Shown one piece after another: positions 33,716 to 41,862 of a DNA stretch of 46,676 bases. Origin of the DNA: Crocinitomix sp. (GTDB lineage Bacteria; Bacteroidota; Bacteroidia; Flavobacteriales_D; Crocinitomicaceae). The notes under the pieces are model-generated. The model saw only the letters and a list, made by a program, of their open reading frames with translations. It was not told the origin of the DNA and searched no databases. A program made the position numbers and the translations under genes. Numbering within the stretch: position 1 is the stretch's first letter; the number at the start of each line of letters is the position of its first letter. The DNA is taken from assembly GCA_013138735.1 (NCBI GenBank), contig WTCE01000052.1, positions 1-46,676 on the forward strand, read 5' to 3'.

Positions 33716-34664
33716 AAAAATAGTCTTTATGGGTACACCCGATTTTGCGGTGGAGTCCTTAAAACAACTAATCGAAAATGGCGAAAATGTTGTTGGTGTT
33801 ATTACTAGTCCAGACAGACCAGCAGGACGTGGGCAGCAATTGCGCGAATCGGCCGTGAAACAATTTGCCGTTTTGCATAAAATTCCTTTGCTGCAACCTG
33901 AGAAATTAAAAGCCGAAGAATTTATTACTGCATTGCGCGAAATTAATGCCGACTTATTTGTTGTTGTTGCATTTAGAATGTTGCCAGAAATTGTTTGGGC
34001 CATGCCTGCAAAAGGTACCATTAACTTACACGGTTCATTATTACCTAAGTATCGTGGAGCAGCTCCTATTAATTGGGCGGTTATTAATGGAGATAAAGAA
34101 ACTGGAGCAACTACCTTTTTTATTGAAAAGAAAATTGACACAGGTAAAATAATAGACAATGTTAAAATTTTAATTGGCGAAGAAGATAGTGCTGGAACAA
34201 TCCATGACAAATTGATGGTTGCAGGAGCTACTCTTTTAACAAAAACAGTTCGCCAAATATTTAACGGAACTGCAAAGGCAAAGGATCAAGCAGACTTGCT
34301 TTCAGAATCTGAATTAAAATACGCCCCAAAAATATTCAAGCCCGATTGTAAAATCAATTGGGATGACACTACGCGCAACATCTACAATAAAATTAGAGGT
34401 CTTTCACCCTACCCGGCTGCATGGACTGCTTTGCAACCGACCGAAGGGAAAATTAAATCACTCAAGATTTTTCAAACTAAACCAATCATTGATGGTATTA
34501 ACCACGTAGGTGATATTGCGGTGAAAGAAGAAGGTCTATGCTTCGGAACGAAAGATGGATGGCTTAAAATAGAGGAATTGCAGTTAGAGGGCAAAAAACG
34601 AATGCCAATAGAACAGTTTATTCAAGGATTTAAGTTTGACACTTTTAGTTTAGTAATCCATTAA
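33708..34664 (+). CDS. fmt: Methionyl-tRNA formyltransferase
   Basis: Fmt formylates initiator Met-tRNA with 10-formyl-tetrahydrofolate. The N-terminal formyltransferase domain has VFMGTPDFAVESL, TSPDRPAGRGQQ and the catalytic NLHGSLLPKYRGAAPINWA with its asparagine and histidine, followed by KIDTGKII with the catalytic aspartate. The C-terminal OB-like tRNA-binding domain begins near residue 205 (INWDDTTRNIYNKIRGLSPYP). Length 318 aa is normal. The start ATG overlaps the MATE gene by 8 nt. The cupin gene follows after 10 nt. No peptide deformylase gene is nearby. Confidence 0.96.
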   Translation: MSEKIVFMGTPDFAVESLKQLIENGENVVGVITSPDRPAGRGQQLRESAVKQFAVLHKIPLLQPEKLKAEEFITALREINADLFVVVAFRMLPEIVWAMPAKGTINLHGSLLPKYRGAAPINWAVINGDKETGATTFFIEKKIDTGKIIDNVKILIGEEDSAGTIHDKLMVAGATLLTKTVRQIFNGTAKAKDQADLLSESELKYAPKIFKPDCKINWDDTTRNIYNKIRGLSPYPAAWTALQPTEGKIKSLKIFQTKPIIDGINHVGDIAVKEEGLCFGTKDGWLKIEELQLEGKKRMPIEQFIQGFKFDTFSLVIH

Positions 34665-34674
34665 ACTTTTTAGC

Positions 34675-35076
34675 ATGAAAAAAATCATTCTTATTCTTAT
34701 TATCATATTCGGTTTTCAAGGAATCAGTCAAGATGTTTTTAAACTCAAAAAAGAAAAGCCCAATGCCGAATATGATAATATCCACGTCCAAAAAATTTCA
34801 GACTCGCCAGAACAAACCACTTTTCTAATTTGGATAAAAAATAGTGTAGGGCTTCATAAACATGTTCATCACGCCGAAAACATATATGTAATCTCAGGAA
34901 AAGGGGAAATGACAATTGGTGACGAAAAACTCGTCATTAAAAAAGGAGACTTTTTCAACATTCCAAAGAACACTCCACATGGGTTAGAAGTACTCTCCTC
35001 CGCGCCTGTAAAAGTATTATCTATACAGTCACCTCAATTTAAAGGAGTGGATAGAATCTTTATTCACACCGATTAA
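34675..35076 (+). CDS. Exported cupin-domain protein
   Basis: A 133-aa protein with a signal peptide (MKKIILILIIIFGFQGISQ) and one cupin barrel. Motif 1 is HKHVHHAENIYVISGKGEM with several metal-binding histidines and a glutamate; motif 2 is KKGDFFNIPKNTPHGLEV with the final histidine. Such small single-domain cupins bind a divalent metal and can be isomerases, dioxygenases or sensors; the actual role is unknown. It follows fmt by 10 nt and is probably the last gene of the rlmI-MATE-fmt run. Confidence 0.88.
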   Translation: MKKIILILIIIFGFQGISQDVFKLKKEKPNAEYDNIHVQKISDSPEQTTFLIWIKNSVGLHKHVHHAENIYVISGKGEMTIGDEKLVIKKGDFFNIPKNTPHGLEVLSSAPVKVLSIQSPQFKGVDRIFIHTD

Positions 35077-35172
35077 ATCAATCAAAACCCAAGTAAATAG
35101 GCGTTTTTAGGTGCACTTATCAACATTTTGCCGATTTTATTAACAAAATTAGCGTATTTTTGCCTGTATTCC

Positions 35173-35202
35173 TTGCAGGGTAAGGATTTAAAGATATATT
35201 TG
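35173..35202 (+). promoter_or_regulatory. Promoter of the first HU gene (TTG-N19-TATATTTG)
   Basis: TTG at 35173-35175 and TATATTTG at 35195-35202 with a 19-nt spacer fit the Bacteroidota consensus, giving a leader of about 35 nt to the ATG at 35243. A second -7-like box TATTTTTG (35155-35162) lies 40 nt upstream and may be a weaker tandem promoter. Confidence 0.65.
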
Positions 35203-35242
35203 TCTCGACATTAATTTTTTAACCATAAAAATAAATTAGATT

Positions 35243-35515
35243 ATGAACAAATCAGAATTAGTAGATGCAATTGCATCAAACTCAGGATTATCAAAAGCTG
35301 ACTCTAAAAGAGCTTTAGACGGATTAACTACATCTGTAGAAGGTGCATTGAAAAAAGGAGACAAAGTTTCTTTAGTTGGATTCGGATCTTTCTCTATTTC
35401 TAATAGAGCTGCAAGAACAGGAAGAAACCCTCAAACTGGGAAAGAAATCCAAATTGCTGCAAAGAACGTTGTTAAGTTCAAAGCAGGAGCTGATCTTTCT
35501 GGAAAAGTAAACTAA
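35243..35515 (+). CDS. hup: HU-family DNA-binding protein, copy 1
   Basis: HU proteins dimerise and bend DNA in the nucleoid. This 90-aa protein has the N-terminal helices (MNKSELVDAIASNSGLSKAD), the strand VSLVGFGSFSISNRAARTG and the minor-groove arm region GRNPQTGKEIQIAAKNVVKF, with the intercalating proline in RNPQTG. It ends GADLSGKVN. The codon choice is uniform (GGA, TCT, GCT rich) as in highly expressed genes. A terminator directly follows, so it is transcribed separately from the next HU gene, although both lie on the same strand 122 nt apart. Confidence 0.96.
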   Translation: MNKSELVDAIASNSGLSKADSKRALDGLTTSVEGALKKGDKVSLVGFGSFSISNRAARTGRNPQTGKEIQIAAKNVVKFKAGADLSGKVN

Positions 35516-35536
35516 GAAGATACTTCTAGATATTTG

Positions 35537-35568
35537 TCCCCTTACGACAGTGTTGTGAGGGGATTTTT
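35537..35568 (+). terminator. Terminator after first HU gene
   Basis: TCCCCTTAC (35537-35545) pairs with GTGAGGGGA (35555-35563), followed by five T. It begins 21 nt after the stop codon. Confidence 0.85.
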
Positions 35569-35608
35569 ATTATAACAGTGAACTTTAAGAAAAAAATAAT
35601 TAGTATAA

Positions 35609-35637
35609 ACAAATAAAAACAAATAAAAACAAATAAA
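35609..35637 (+). repeat. Three 10-bp repeats in the leader of the second HU gene
   Basis: ACAAATAAAA occurs three times in a row, ending immediately at the ATG at 35638. There is no Shine-Dalgarno sequence. A-rich leaders favour initiation in Bacteroidota, so the repeats may act as translation enhancers; slippage could change their number. Confidence 0.7.
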
Positions 35638-35910
35638 ATGAACAAATCAGATTTAGTAGCCGCAATGGCTGACAACTCAGGACTTAGTAAAGCAGACGCT
35701 GAAAGAGCATTAGGTGCTTCTTTAGACGCAATTTCTGGTGCATTAGCAAAAGGAGACAAAGTTTCTTTGATTGGTTTCGGAACTTTTTCCGTTTCTAACA
35801 GAGCAGCTCGTGATGGTAGAAACCCTCAAACAGGTGCTACAATTAAGATTGCTGCAAAAAATGTTGCAAAATTTAAAGCAGGAAGTACATTATCTAGTTC
35901 TGTTAACTAA
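35638..35910 (+). CDS. hup: HU-family DNA-binding protein, copy 2
   Basis: A second 90-aa HU protein, close to copy 1: MNKSDLVAAMADNSGLSKAD at the N-terminus, VSLIGFGTFSVSNRAARDG in the core and GRNPQTGATIKIAAKNVAKF in the DNA-binding arm. It is richer in alanine (ERALGASLDAISGALA) and has fewer lysines in helix 2 than copy 1. Tandem copies suggest a duplication, and homodimers and heterodimers are both possible. No clear TAnnTTTG lies in the 70 nt between the upstream terminator and the start, so its promoter is not defined. A strong terminator follows. Confidence 0.96.
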   Translation: MNKSDLVAAMADNSGLSKADAERALGASLDAISGALAKGDKVSLIGFGTFSVSNRAARDGRNPQTGATIKIAAKNVAKFKAGSTLSSSVN

Positions 35911-35946
35911 ACAGCAACTACAAATGCATTGCATTAATAAAAGCTG

Positions 35947-35981
35947 AGCCGTTAAGTATTCATTACTTAGCGGCTTTTTTT
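35947..35981 (+). terminator. Terminator after second HU gene
   Basis: AGCCGTTAAGTA (35947-35958) pairs with TACTTAGCGGCT (35964-35975) around a 5-nt loop, followed by six T. Confidence 0.9.
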
Positions 35982-35982
35982 A

Positions 35983-36012
35983 TTGATTCAAATAATCATA
36001 TCCCTATCTTTG
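35983..36012 (+). promoter_or_regulatory. Promoter of the T9SS cargo gene (TTG-N19-TATCTTTG)
   Basis: TTG (35983-35985) and TATCTTTG (36005-36012) with a 19-nt spacer form one of the best consensus promoters in the window. The -33 box abuts the T tract of the preceding terminator. The leader would be about 70 nt. Confidence 0.7.
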
Positions 36013-36089
36013 GCTAAGAAATATATTAAAGCGCAATAAAGTCAAACCCTTCGGACTAAAACTGCGTTACTTAAAGAAACACTGCTCAC

Positions 36090-37796
36090 ATGAGCCCTAA
36101 ATCAATTATCACCACACTATTATTCTTAGTAAGCGTTCAATTCTCATTTGCACAAATAGAAGGTGGAAACGCTTATTTAATGGGCGATTTCATAAATATC
36201 GCCGTTGATGGCGAGAAGGGAAAAGAAGGAACTGCTGAAGGAGCGGGATTCCATTATAGAGGAGGAGCAGGAACAGTACCTTGCGGATTCGTTGCCGACC
36301 CAGATTCAACAGATTGGGATCTTTTATTGTTTAATGGCGATTATTTTACACCAGGTAGTCCAGAAAATGGATTTGGATTAGAAATAGATGGTGTACAATT
36401 TAGCAATAACGCAAGTGGTGCAGATTTTGGCATTACCAATACGGCTCCTATTACGCACGCAATTGCCGGCTCTTGCATTGAAGTAAATTGGCAAGGAGAA
36501 GCTGATGGCGTCAAAATTGGTGTTAATTACAAATTAAAAACTGGAGCACTTTATTACACCACAGAAATTACATTAATTAATACTACCGGAGGCGATTTAA
36601 CTGACTTATACTATTATAGATCCGTTGATGCTGACAACAATCAATCAATTGGCGGATCTTTCGTAACAACCAACACAATTGTTGCACAACCCGATTCGTC
36701 TTGTCAAAAAGCATTGGTATCAGCCACCCAAGATGAGCCTTTCTATTCGTATTTAGGCTTTGGAGCGGTGGGCTCAAAATTTAGAGTAACCCATGGAGGT
36801 TTTTCGAATCGAGATGCATCCGATATTTGGAATGCAGAAGCAGGTTTAACGGGCACAGAAGGAGCTGTATTAGAATCCGACCAAGCGATTTCATTAGCTT
36901 ATAAAACAGATTTAGCGGCAGGAGATTCTGTGAAATTTTCATTTGCAATTGTTTTGAGTGAAGAAGCGCTAGACGCCGCTTTTTCTGAATACTATAACCT
37001 GAATTATTTAACAGAAGAAGGCATTACTGGACTCCCTTGGGATGCTTGCGAAGTTGGCCCAGGAGTTGATACCGTAATTGTATGCGCTGGAGAACCAGTT
37101 CTGTTATTTGTTGAAGGAGATTTCGTGGTGGATTACGACTGGATTTGGTCACCGGCCGAAGGATTAACAACTACCGAAGGAGATTCGACTTATGCGTCAC
37201 TTGACACCAGTATAACCTATACAGTAACGGCAGGTTTGGTAGATTGTTATACAATTACACCGCAACAAATTGTTTACTTACCTTACGGATTAGCCAAAAC
37301 CGTTAGTGATGATGTCACAATTTTCATAGGAGAAAGCACAACCTTGGAAGCTACTGGCGGCGATTCATATGAATGGTTTCCTACAGAAGGACTCTCTGAC
37401 CCACTTTCTGCAATAACAGATGCTGCGCCAACTGTAACAACAGAATATTTCGTAAGCATTAACGCTCCCGACTCATCCGACTGCGGAACTGATACCTTAA
37501 GTGTAACTGTATTTGTTGATAGTGCTTTAGGTATTAAGACCAATCCAAAAAGTAAAGCCTCACTCTACCCTAACCCTTTCAATGTTTGTGCAACGCTCGA
37601 TTTTGGTGAAAATTTAACTGAAAATCATACGGTGATGATATTTGACATTACTGGCCGAATTGTTTATGAAAAACATGACGTAACCGGGACTTCTCTGATT
37701 ATTAGTAGTGAAAATTTAGTTCAAGGCGCTTATATTCTTTCTGTTATAAATGCTGAGGATCAAGAAATATTCAATGCGAAATTATTGCTAGAATAA
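36090..37796 (+). CDS. Large secreted T9SS cargo protein with Ig-like repeats
   Basis: A signal peptide (MSPKSIITTLLFLVSVQFSFAQ) is followed by a ~300-residue beta-rich region (GDFINIAVDGEKGKEGTAEG, LYYTTEITLINTTGGDL), two Ig-like segments sharing the W-x-P-x-x-GL pattern (WIWSPAEGLTTTEGD and YEWFPTEGLSDPLSA), common in gliding-associated and T9SS surface proteins, and a type A sorting tail (SLYPNPFNVCATLDF, VMIFDITGRIVYE). It should be translocated by the type IX system. The cargo's substrate is unknown; no catalytic motif was seen. It has its own strong promoter and lies 15 nt upstream of trmH. Confidence 0.88.
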   Translation: MSPKSIITTLLFLVSVQFSFAQIEGGNAYLMGDFINIAVDGEKGKEGTAEGAGFHYRGGAGTVPCGFVADPDSTDWDLLLFNGDYFTPGSPENGFGLEIDGVQFSNNASGADFGITNTAPITHAIAGSCIEVNWQGEADGVKIGVNYKLKTGALYYTTEITLINTTGGDLTDLYYYRSVDADNNQSIGGSFVTTNTIVAQPDSSCQKALVSATQDEPFYSYLGFGAVGSKFRVTHGGFSNRDASDIWNAEAGLTGTEGAVLESDQAISLAYKTDLAAGDSVKFSFAIVLSEEALDAAFSEYYNLNYLTEEGITGLPWDACEVGPGVDTVIVCAGEPVLLFVEGDFVVDYDWIWSPAEGLTTTEGDSTYASLDTSITYTVTAGLVDCYTITPQQIVYLPYGLAKTVSDDVTIFIGESTTLEATGGDSYEWFPTEGLSDPLSAITDAAPTVTTEYFVSINAPDSSDCGTDTLSVTVFVDSALGIKTNPKSKASLYPNPFNVCATLDFGENLTENHTVMIFDITGRIVYEKHDVTGTSLIISSENLVQGAYILSVINAEDQEIFNAKLLLE

Positions 37797-37799
37797 TTC

Positions 37800-37807
37800 T
37801 ACATTTG
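37800..37807 (+). promoter_or_regulatory. TACATTTG just before trmH start
   Basis: An exact TAnnTTTG match ends 4 nt before the ATG at 37812. It starts 3 nt after the upstream stop codon. If active, the trmH transcript would be leaderless. A TTG is found only 12 nt upstream, too close for a normal -33 box. Confidence 0.3.
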
Positions 37808-37811
37808 CCAC

Positions 37812-38498
37812 ATGGAAAAAGAAAAATGGCTGCTTGAAAAATTCTACGAGCACATTTCAGATAATAAAAAAGAAAAATTTGATTCTATTATTCAAGATAG
37901 AACGCGACATGTAACCGTGGTTCTAGAAAACATCTTTCAACCCCATAATGCTGCAGCCGTGCTAAGATCTTGCGATTGTTTTGGAGTTCAGGACGTGCAT
38001 GTCATTGAAAATACGAACGAATATGCGCCCAATAAAGATATTGACATGGGTTCATCAAAGTGGCTCAATCTTAACCGTTATAATACCAAAGAAGAAAATA
38101 CCGTTGATTGCCTCAATGCCTTAAAAGCAAAAGGCTATAAAATTGTAGCCACCACACCGCATACAAATGATTGCCAAATTGATGAACTTCCGCTCGACCA
38201 ACCGGTTGCCCTGCTCTTTGGGACAGAAGCCACGGGACTTACAGAGACTGCTATGAAACACGCAGACGCATTCGTGAAGCTACCCATGTACGGTTTTACC
38301 GAAAGTTATAATATTTCAGTTTCCGTTGCTTTAGCACTTTTTAGTGTAACTGAACGCATGCGAAATTATGAGGATTTGAATTGGCAATTAACACCTGAAG
38401 AACAAATGGCAGTTAAGCTGCAATGGGCTAAAAAAGTAGTAAAGCATAGTGGCAAAGTTGAAAAAATACTGAATGCTCGATTTGAGAACAAGCTATAA
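37812..38498 (+). CDS. trmH: TrmH-family tRNA 2'-O-ribose methyltransferase
   Basis: A SPOUT-class methyltransferase. The three knot motifs are clear: NIFQPHNAAAVLRSCDCFG (motif 1, with the conserved asparagine and arginine), ALLFGTEATGLTE (motif 2, SAM) and MYGFTESYNISVSVALAL (motif 3). TrmH methylates the ribose of G18 in tRNA; the N-terminal extension (~1-30) and C-terminal helix (LTPEEQMAVKLQWAKK) suit tRNA binding. Length 228 aa matches E. coli TrmH (229). It lies 15 nt after the T9SS gene but may have its own promoter. The tRNA target is inferred from family. Confidence 0.9.
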   Translation: MEKEKWLLEKFYEHISDNKKEKFDSIIQDRTRHVTVVLENIFQPHNAAAVLRSCDCFGVQDVHVIENTNEYAPNKDIDMGSSKWLNLNRYNTKEENTVDCLNALKAKGYKIVATTPHTNDCQIDELPLDQPVALLFGTEATGLTETAMKHADAFVKLPMYGFTESYNISVSVALALFSVTERMRNYEDLNWQLTPEEQMAVKLQWAKKVVKHSGKVEKILNARFENKL

Positions 38499-38586
38499 TA
38501 ATTAGTTCATTAATAAACAACGTGTTATATAACATATATTGGTCAATTAAAATAACACATTTAATAAAAAATACTATCTTTTTCGA

Positions 38587-39420
38587 ATGTCGTTAACGAA
38601 TTGCAAAAATTGTAGCCAAGAGATTGCTGATTCAGATAAATTCTGTGCGCAATGCGGTGGGAAAATTATTCGAGAACGAATTACGTTTAAAACCCTGATT
38701 TCTGATGCATTCTGGCGTGCAATTGGATGGGATAATAAATACCTTAAAACCGTTCGACATTTAATTATTAAACCTCAAGTTATCTTGAGCGGTTATATTA
38801 GCGGAGTTCGTAAAAGGTATGTCAACCCTATTGCATTTTTTGCCATTGGAATGACCATTTCACTAATCACCTTCAATGTTTTCCAAGACCATTATTTAGA
38901 ACTTTCGGGAGTTGGAGATGTGCAAATTGATAAGAATTTCCAATTGCCAGATGAGCCAGTGATTTCGTTTGGAACTGGTGCCGCTCCTACTGAAACTATA
39001 GAAGCTATTGAGACACAGAGACAAATAGCCGCTTATATTCAAAAATCTATTTTAAAGTATTTTAATATCTATTCCTTTGCACTTTTACCTTTATACACCT
39101 TCGTTGCATTTTTAGTTTTTCGGAAGAAAAATAACTTCACAGAACATTTAATTATCAATGCCTACCTCCAGGGAACACTATTTTTATACACGACACTTTT
39201 TTTCTTATTAACTTTATTTGCCTTGGAAGGCCTCTATTATTACGCCGCACTTTTTGGTGTTTTTTACTATACCTATGCCTATGGAAGGTTGTATAAACTA
39301 GGCTTTTGGAAGAGTATCCTTTATTTATTGAAATTTGTAGGAGTTTCGCTTGTCCTTATTATTTTATTAGGAGTTTTAGGTATAGGTATTGGCTATGCCT
39401 ACGCAGTTAGTCAGGGGTGA
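38587..39420 (+). CDS. DUF3667-like zinc-ribbon membrane protein
   Basis: The N-terminus has a zinc ribbon (CKNCSQEI...CAQCGGKI, four cysteines), followed by a soluble segment (FKTLISDAFWRAIGWDNKYL, HLIIKPQVILSGYISGVRKRYVNP) typical of DUF3667 proteins, and about four hydrophobic helices (PIAFFAIGMTISLITFNVF, FALLPLYTFVAFLVF, LFLYTTLFFLLTLFAL, VGVSLVLIILLGVLGIGIGYAY). Family members are inner-membrane proteins of unknown role. The upstream sequence TATCTTTTTCG next to the ATG is a near match to the -7 box. A possible small ORF overlaps its stop codon. Confidence 0.85.
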   Translation: MSLTNCKNCSQEIADSDKFCAQCGGKIIRERITFKTLISDAFWRAIGWDNKYLKTVRHLIIKPQVILSGYISGVRKRYVNPIAFFAIGMTISLITFNVFQDHYLELSGVGDVQIDKNFQLPDEPVISFGTGAAPTETIEAIETQRQIAAYIQKSILKYFNIYSFALLPLYTFVAFLVFRKKNNFTEHLIINAYLQGTLFLYTTLFFLLTLFALEGLYYYAALFGVFYYTYAYGRLYKLGFWKSILYLLKFVGVSLVLIILLGVLGIGIGYAYAVSQG

Positions 39421-39593
39421 TAATTACATTACCTAAATATGGTCCACTCCAATTCTCTAAGAATCCTGACTATAAGGAGGCAGTGGAAATTGATCAGAAT
39501 TATAACGACTGGTCCGTCCACAAAACTGTTGAAAGCATAATGATTGATTTCACTTTTTACGAGCGTCATTTCTATAATGAGGAAATTAATTAA
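39417..39593 (+). CDS. Possible 58-aa protein overlapping the DUF3667 stop
   Basis: A GTG at 39417 overlaps the preceding TGA stop (GTGA), a layout typical of translational coupling, and opens a frame to TAA 39591-39593. The product has ordinary protein-like composition (TLPKYGPLQFSKNP, YKEAVEIDQNYNDW, IDFTFYERHFYNEEIN) without low-complexity runs. There is no in-frame ATG until near its end and an in-frame TAG lies at 39408-39410. It could be a small coupled protein, or the C-terminal remnant of a lost gene. Function unknown. Confidence 0.4.
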   Translation: MIITLPKYGPLQFSKNPDYKEAVEIDQNYNDWSVHKTVESIMIDFTFYERHFYNEEIN

Positions 39594-39609
39594 TACAGAG
39601 CGCGGCTAA

Positions 39610-40989
39610 TTACCGGCGACTTCCTAAGGCGTGCATAGTTTTTACAAAATTTGCTCTAATCCTATCCTCTTCCTGATGTCTTCCATTTTTAACGATCAAT
39701 TTCCCGTGAGAAATGGTTCCATATTGCATACTTGCATCTGTACAATATAAAATTGTTGAAGCCAAATTATCTAAACTTGAACTTGCTATGAGCGGAGCAT
39801 TGGCGTCAATCAAAACAGCGTTAAAATAGTCGCCTACTTTAAAATATTCTTTCGAATAATTATTCATGGCTTTGCGTCCAGCGCTGGTAACCTGCTCATA
39901 AGCGTATAATCCGCTATCACCTTGTTCTTTTGAATAAAATGTATTGCGTTTATGACTAATTAGGCGCTGACCATAATCCAAAAGGCGCAGTTCTTCAAAC
40001 GGATTAATCCCAATATGACTATCCGTTCCAATACTCCATTTTCCGCCTTGATCTTGAAAACGCCGCAAAGGAAAAATTCCGTCTCCTAAATTCCCCTCTG
40101 TTGTTGGACATAATACTACATTGGCGCCACTTTTTGCAATGCCATCTGTTTCTGCGTCTGTTAAATGCGTGGCGTGTACAAAATGAAAACGGTCATTCAT
40201 TTCAACATTTTCTAGCATCCATTCAACTGGCCGTTTTCCCAAATAAGCAATTGAATCCTCTGTTTCTTTCAACTGTTCTGAAATGTGAATATGAAAAGGT
40301 GAATTTTGCGGCCCATCTTTAGCTAATTCAGCAATTACACTAGGTTCAACTCCGCGCATGGAATGAATTCCAATTGCCAAGTTTGCATGTTCATATAGCT
40401 GCGTTGATTTTTCTGAGGCTGAAAGTAGTTCCAAATAGCTTTCTAAATCCTTCGATATAAAACGGCGTTGCCCTGCTGTTGGCGCTTTTCCAAACCCACC
40501 TTTTTGGTAAAAAATGGGAACAAGCGTTATGCCTATCCCTACTCTTTTTGCTGCTGCGACGAGTCGTTCGCCCATTTCTGATAAATTGGCATACTTTGCT
40601 CCCGCTTTATCGTGATGCACATAGTGAAATTCAGCTACATTCGTGTATCCATGTCGTAACATTTCAGCATAAAGCATGGCCGCAATATTTTCTAAATCAT
40701 CTGGACTTATAGTTAAAGCTAATTGGTACATAGCTTCTCTCCATGACCAAAAATCGTCCGGAGTTTGATTGGTGGCATGGCGTTCAGCCAAGCCTGCCAT
40801 AGCGTATTGAAATGCATGTGAATGGGCATTTTGAAAACCTGGTAAAGCGTAAACGTTGAGCTGTTGGGCATCCAAATCTTCTGAATTCGTATCAATGGAA
40901 CTAATAATTCCATTATCGTCAGTCCTAACGCAAACATTGGAGCTAAATCCTTCGCCTGTCAACAATCCCTTAACTTTATACGTTTTCAT
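39610..40989 (-). CDS. hutF: Formimidoylglutamate deiminase
   Basis: HutF hydrolyses N-formimino-L-glutamate to N-formyl-glutamate and ammonia in the five-step histidine degradation pathway. It is an amidohydrolase: the first metal site in GFQNAHSHAFQYAMAG (HxH), then HIHISEQLKE, FVHATHLTD and TDSHIGINPFEELRLLDYGQRL with the catalytic aspartate. The N-terminal strand region and C-terminal YGTISHGKLIVKNGR complete the composite domain. Length (459 aa) is typical. The start is ATG at 40989. It stands alone on the reverse strand; hutH, hutU, hutI and hutG are not in the window. Confidence 0.93.
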   Translation of the reverse strand: MKTYKVKGLLTGEGFSSNVCVRTDDNGIISSIDTNSEDLDAQQLNVYALPGFQNAHSHAFQYAMAGLAERHATNQTPDDFWSWREAMYQLALTISPDDLENIAAMLYAEMLRHGYTNVAEFHYVHHDKAGAKYANLSEMGERLVAAAKRVGIGITLVPIFYQKGGFGKAPTAGQRRFISKDLESYLELLSASEKSTQLYEHANLAIGIHSMRGVEPSVIAELAKDGPQNSPFHIHISEQLKETEDSIAYLGKRPVEWMLENVEMNDRFHFVHATHLTDAETDGIAKSGANVVLCPTTEGNLGDGIFPLRRFQDQGGKWSIGTDSHIGINPFEELRLLDYGQRLISHKRNTFYSKEQGDSGLYAYEQVTSAGRKAMNNYSKEYFKVGDYFNAVLIDANAPLIASSSLDNLASTILYCTDASMQYGTISHGKLIVKNGRHQEEDRIRANFVKTMHALGSRR

Positions 40990-41156
40990 AAGCTTTTATT
41001 TATCCAATTTCTAGCTGATCAAAAATAGAATTTTTATTGCAGATCTGGCTAATTAAAACAAAAACCTAAATCAATAATTTGCAATTATCACAAGCACAAT
41101 TATTAGGTGGCGTCAATCCTTTATCGAAAATACTAGAAATTCCCTATCTTGTCCCC

Positions 41157-41648
41157 ATGAAACCAATGCATTACGTGCTAACCATTTTATGTTTATCAGT
41201 TGTTACAGCATTTGGGCAAACGGATATTAATTGGAAAACGCAAAAAAATACAGCGTTCACTCAAACCGGAATAACTACAGAAGGACACGAATCTCTATTT
41301 TCAACATTACTTTTTAAAGACAAAGGGCAATTTATTGAAATTGAAGGTGGTAGCGGAAATTTTTCTCCTTCAGGATTTGACGGACAAATTTTCTCAAGCG
41401 GTTTAACATACAGTAAAGGAAACAATAATCACTTTTTAACCATTGGAATGCATATGACTTACGCTTCGAATGAGGAGCTTCAAGTGAGTTCAATTTTAAT
41501 GCAAGAGGCGTACTTATCCAAGGCTTTAATTGGTTATCAATATTCGGCTGGTAAAATTGATTTCAAGTTACGTTTCCAACCTCTTACTGGTCTTTCACGG
41601 CGAATTGCCAATATCGGAAGTTCATTCTCTTTTCATATTCGGTTCTAA
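41157..41648 (+). CDS. Small exported protein, barrel-like, 163 aa
   Basis: The ATG at 41157 is chosen because it opens a signal peptide (MKPMHYVLTILCLSVVTAFGQ); the longer frame from TTG 41079 adds 26 residues of no signal character. The mature part has alternating strands (FIEIEGGSGNFSPSGFDGQIF, FLTIGMHMTY, LIGYQYSAGKIDFKLRF) and ends in an aromatic residue (SFHIRF), as in small outer-membrane barrels; this is a weak structural impression. TATCTTG lies 5 nt before the ATG, one base short of a -7 box. Function unknown. Confidence 0.7.
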   Translation: MKPMHYVLTILCLSVVTAFGQTDINWKTQKNTAFTQTGITTEGHESLFSTLLFKDKGQFIEIEGGSGNFSPSGFDGQIFSSGLTYSKGNNNHFLTIGMHMTYASNEELQVSSILMQEAYLSKALIGYQYSAGKIDFKLRFQPLTGLSRRIANIGSSFSFHIRF

Positions 41649-41829
41649 TTCGAAAGTTACTTTCAAAAGCACTGACAAATTCAGTTTAGGTCGAGCAACA
41701 AAATCATTTAGATGCAATATTGTGATAGCGAAATCGAAGATATTAAATGAAAAGTCTTTGGTATATTTCCGCACAGAAAACGTTCAAGCTATCGCAAATT
41801 TATCAATAAAAAGGAGGGCCTGATTGTAA

Positions 41830-41857
41830 TTGAATAGCCAAAAAAAATCTATCTTTG
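41830..41857 (+). promoter_or_regulatory. Promoter of nif3-like gene (TTG-N17-TATCTTTG)
   Basis: TTG (41830-41832) and TATCTTTG (41850-41857) with a 17-nt spacer match the consensus fully. The -7 box ends 5 nt before the ATG at 41863, so the transcript should begin at or within a few bases of the start codon. The TTG at 41830 is also the first codon of the longest possible frame, which argues against translation starting there. Confidence 0.6.
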
Positions 41858-41862
41858 CTTTT

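Noticed and set aside
35243-35910. Tandem HU genes as a phage or plasmid signature
   Set aside because: Flanking genes are ordinary chromosomal ones, codon use is that of highly expressed host genes, and multiple HU copies are common in Bacteroidota.
41530-41823. 97-aa frame overlapping the end of the small exported protein
   Set aside because: The second half (KSTDKFSLGRATKSFRCNIVIA) looks somewhat protein-like, but the first half is a shadow of the upstream gene and there is no start near the boundary; at best an unprovable remnant.
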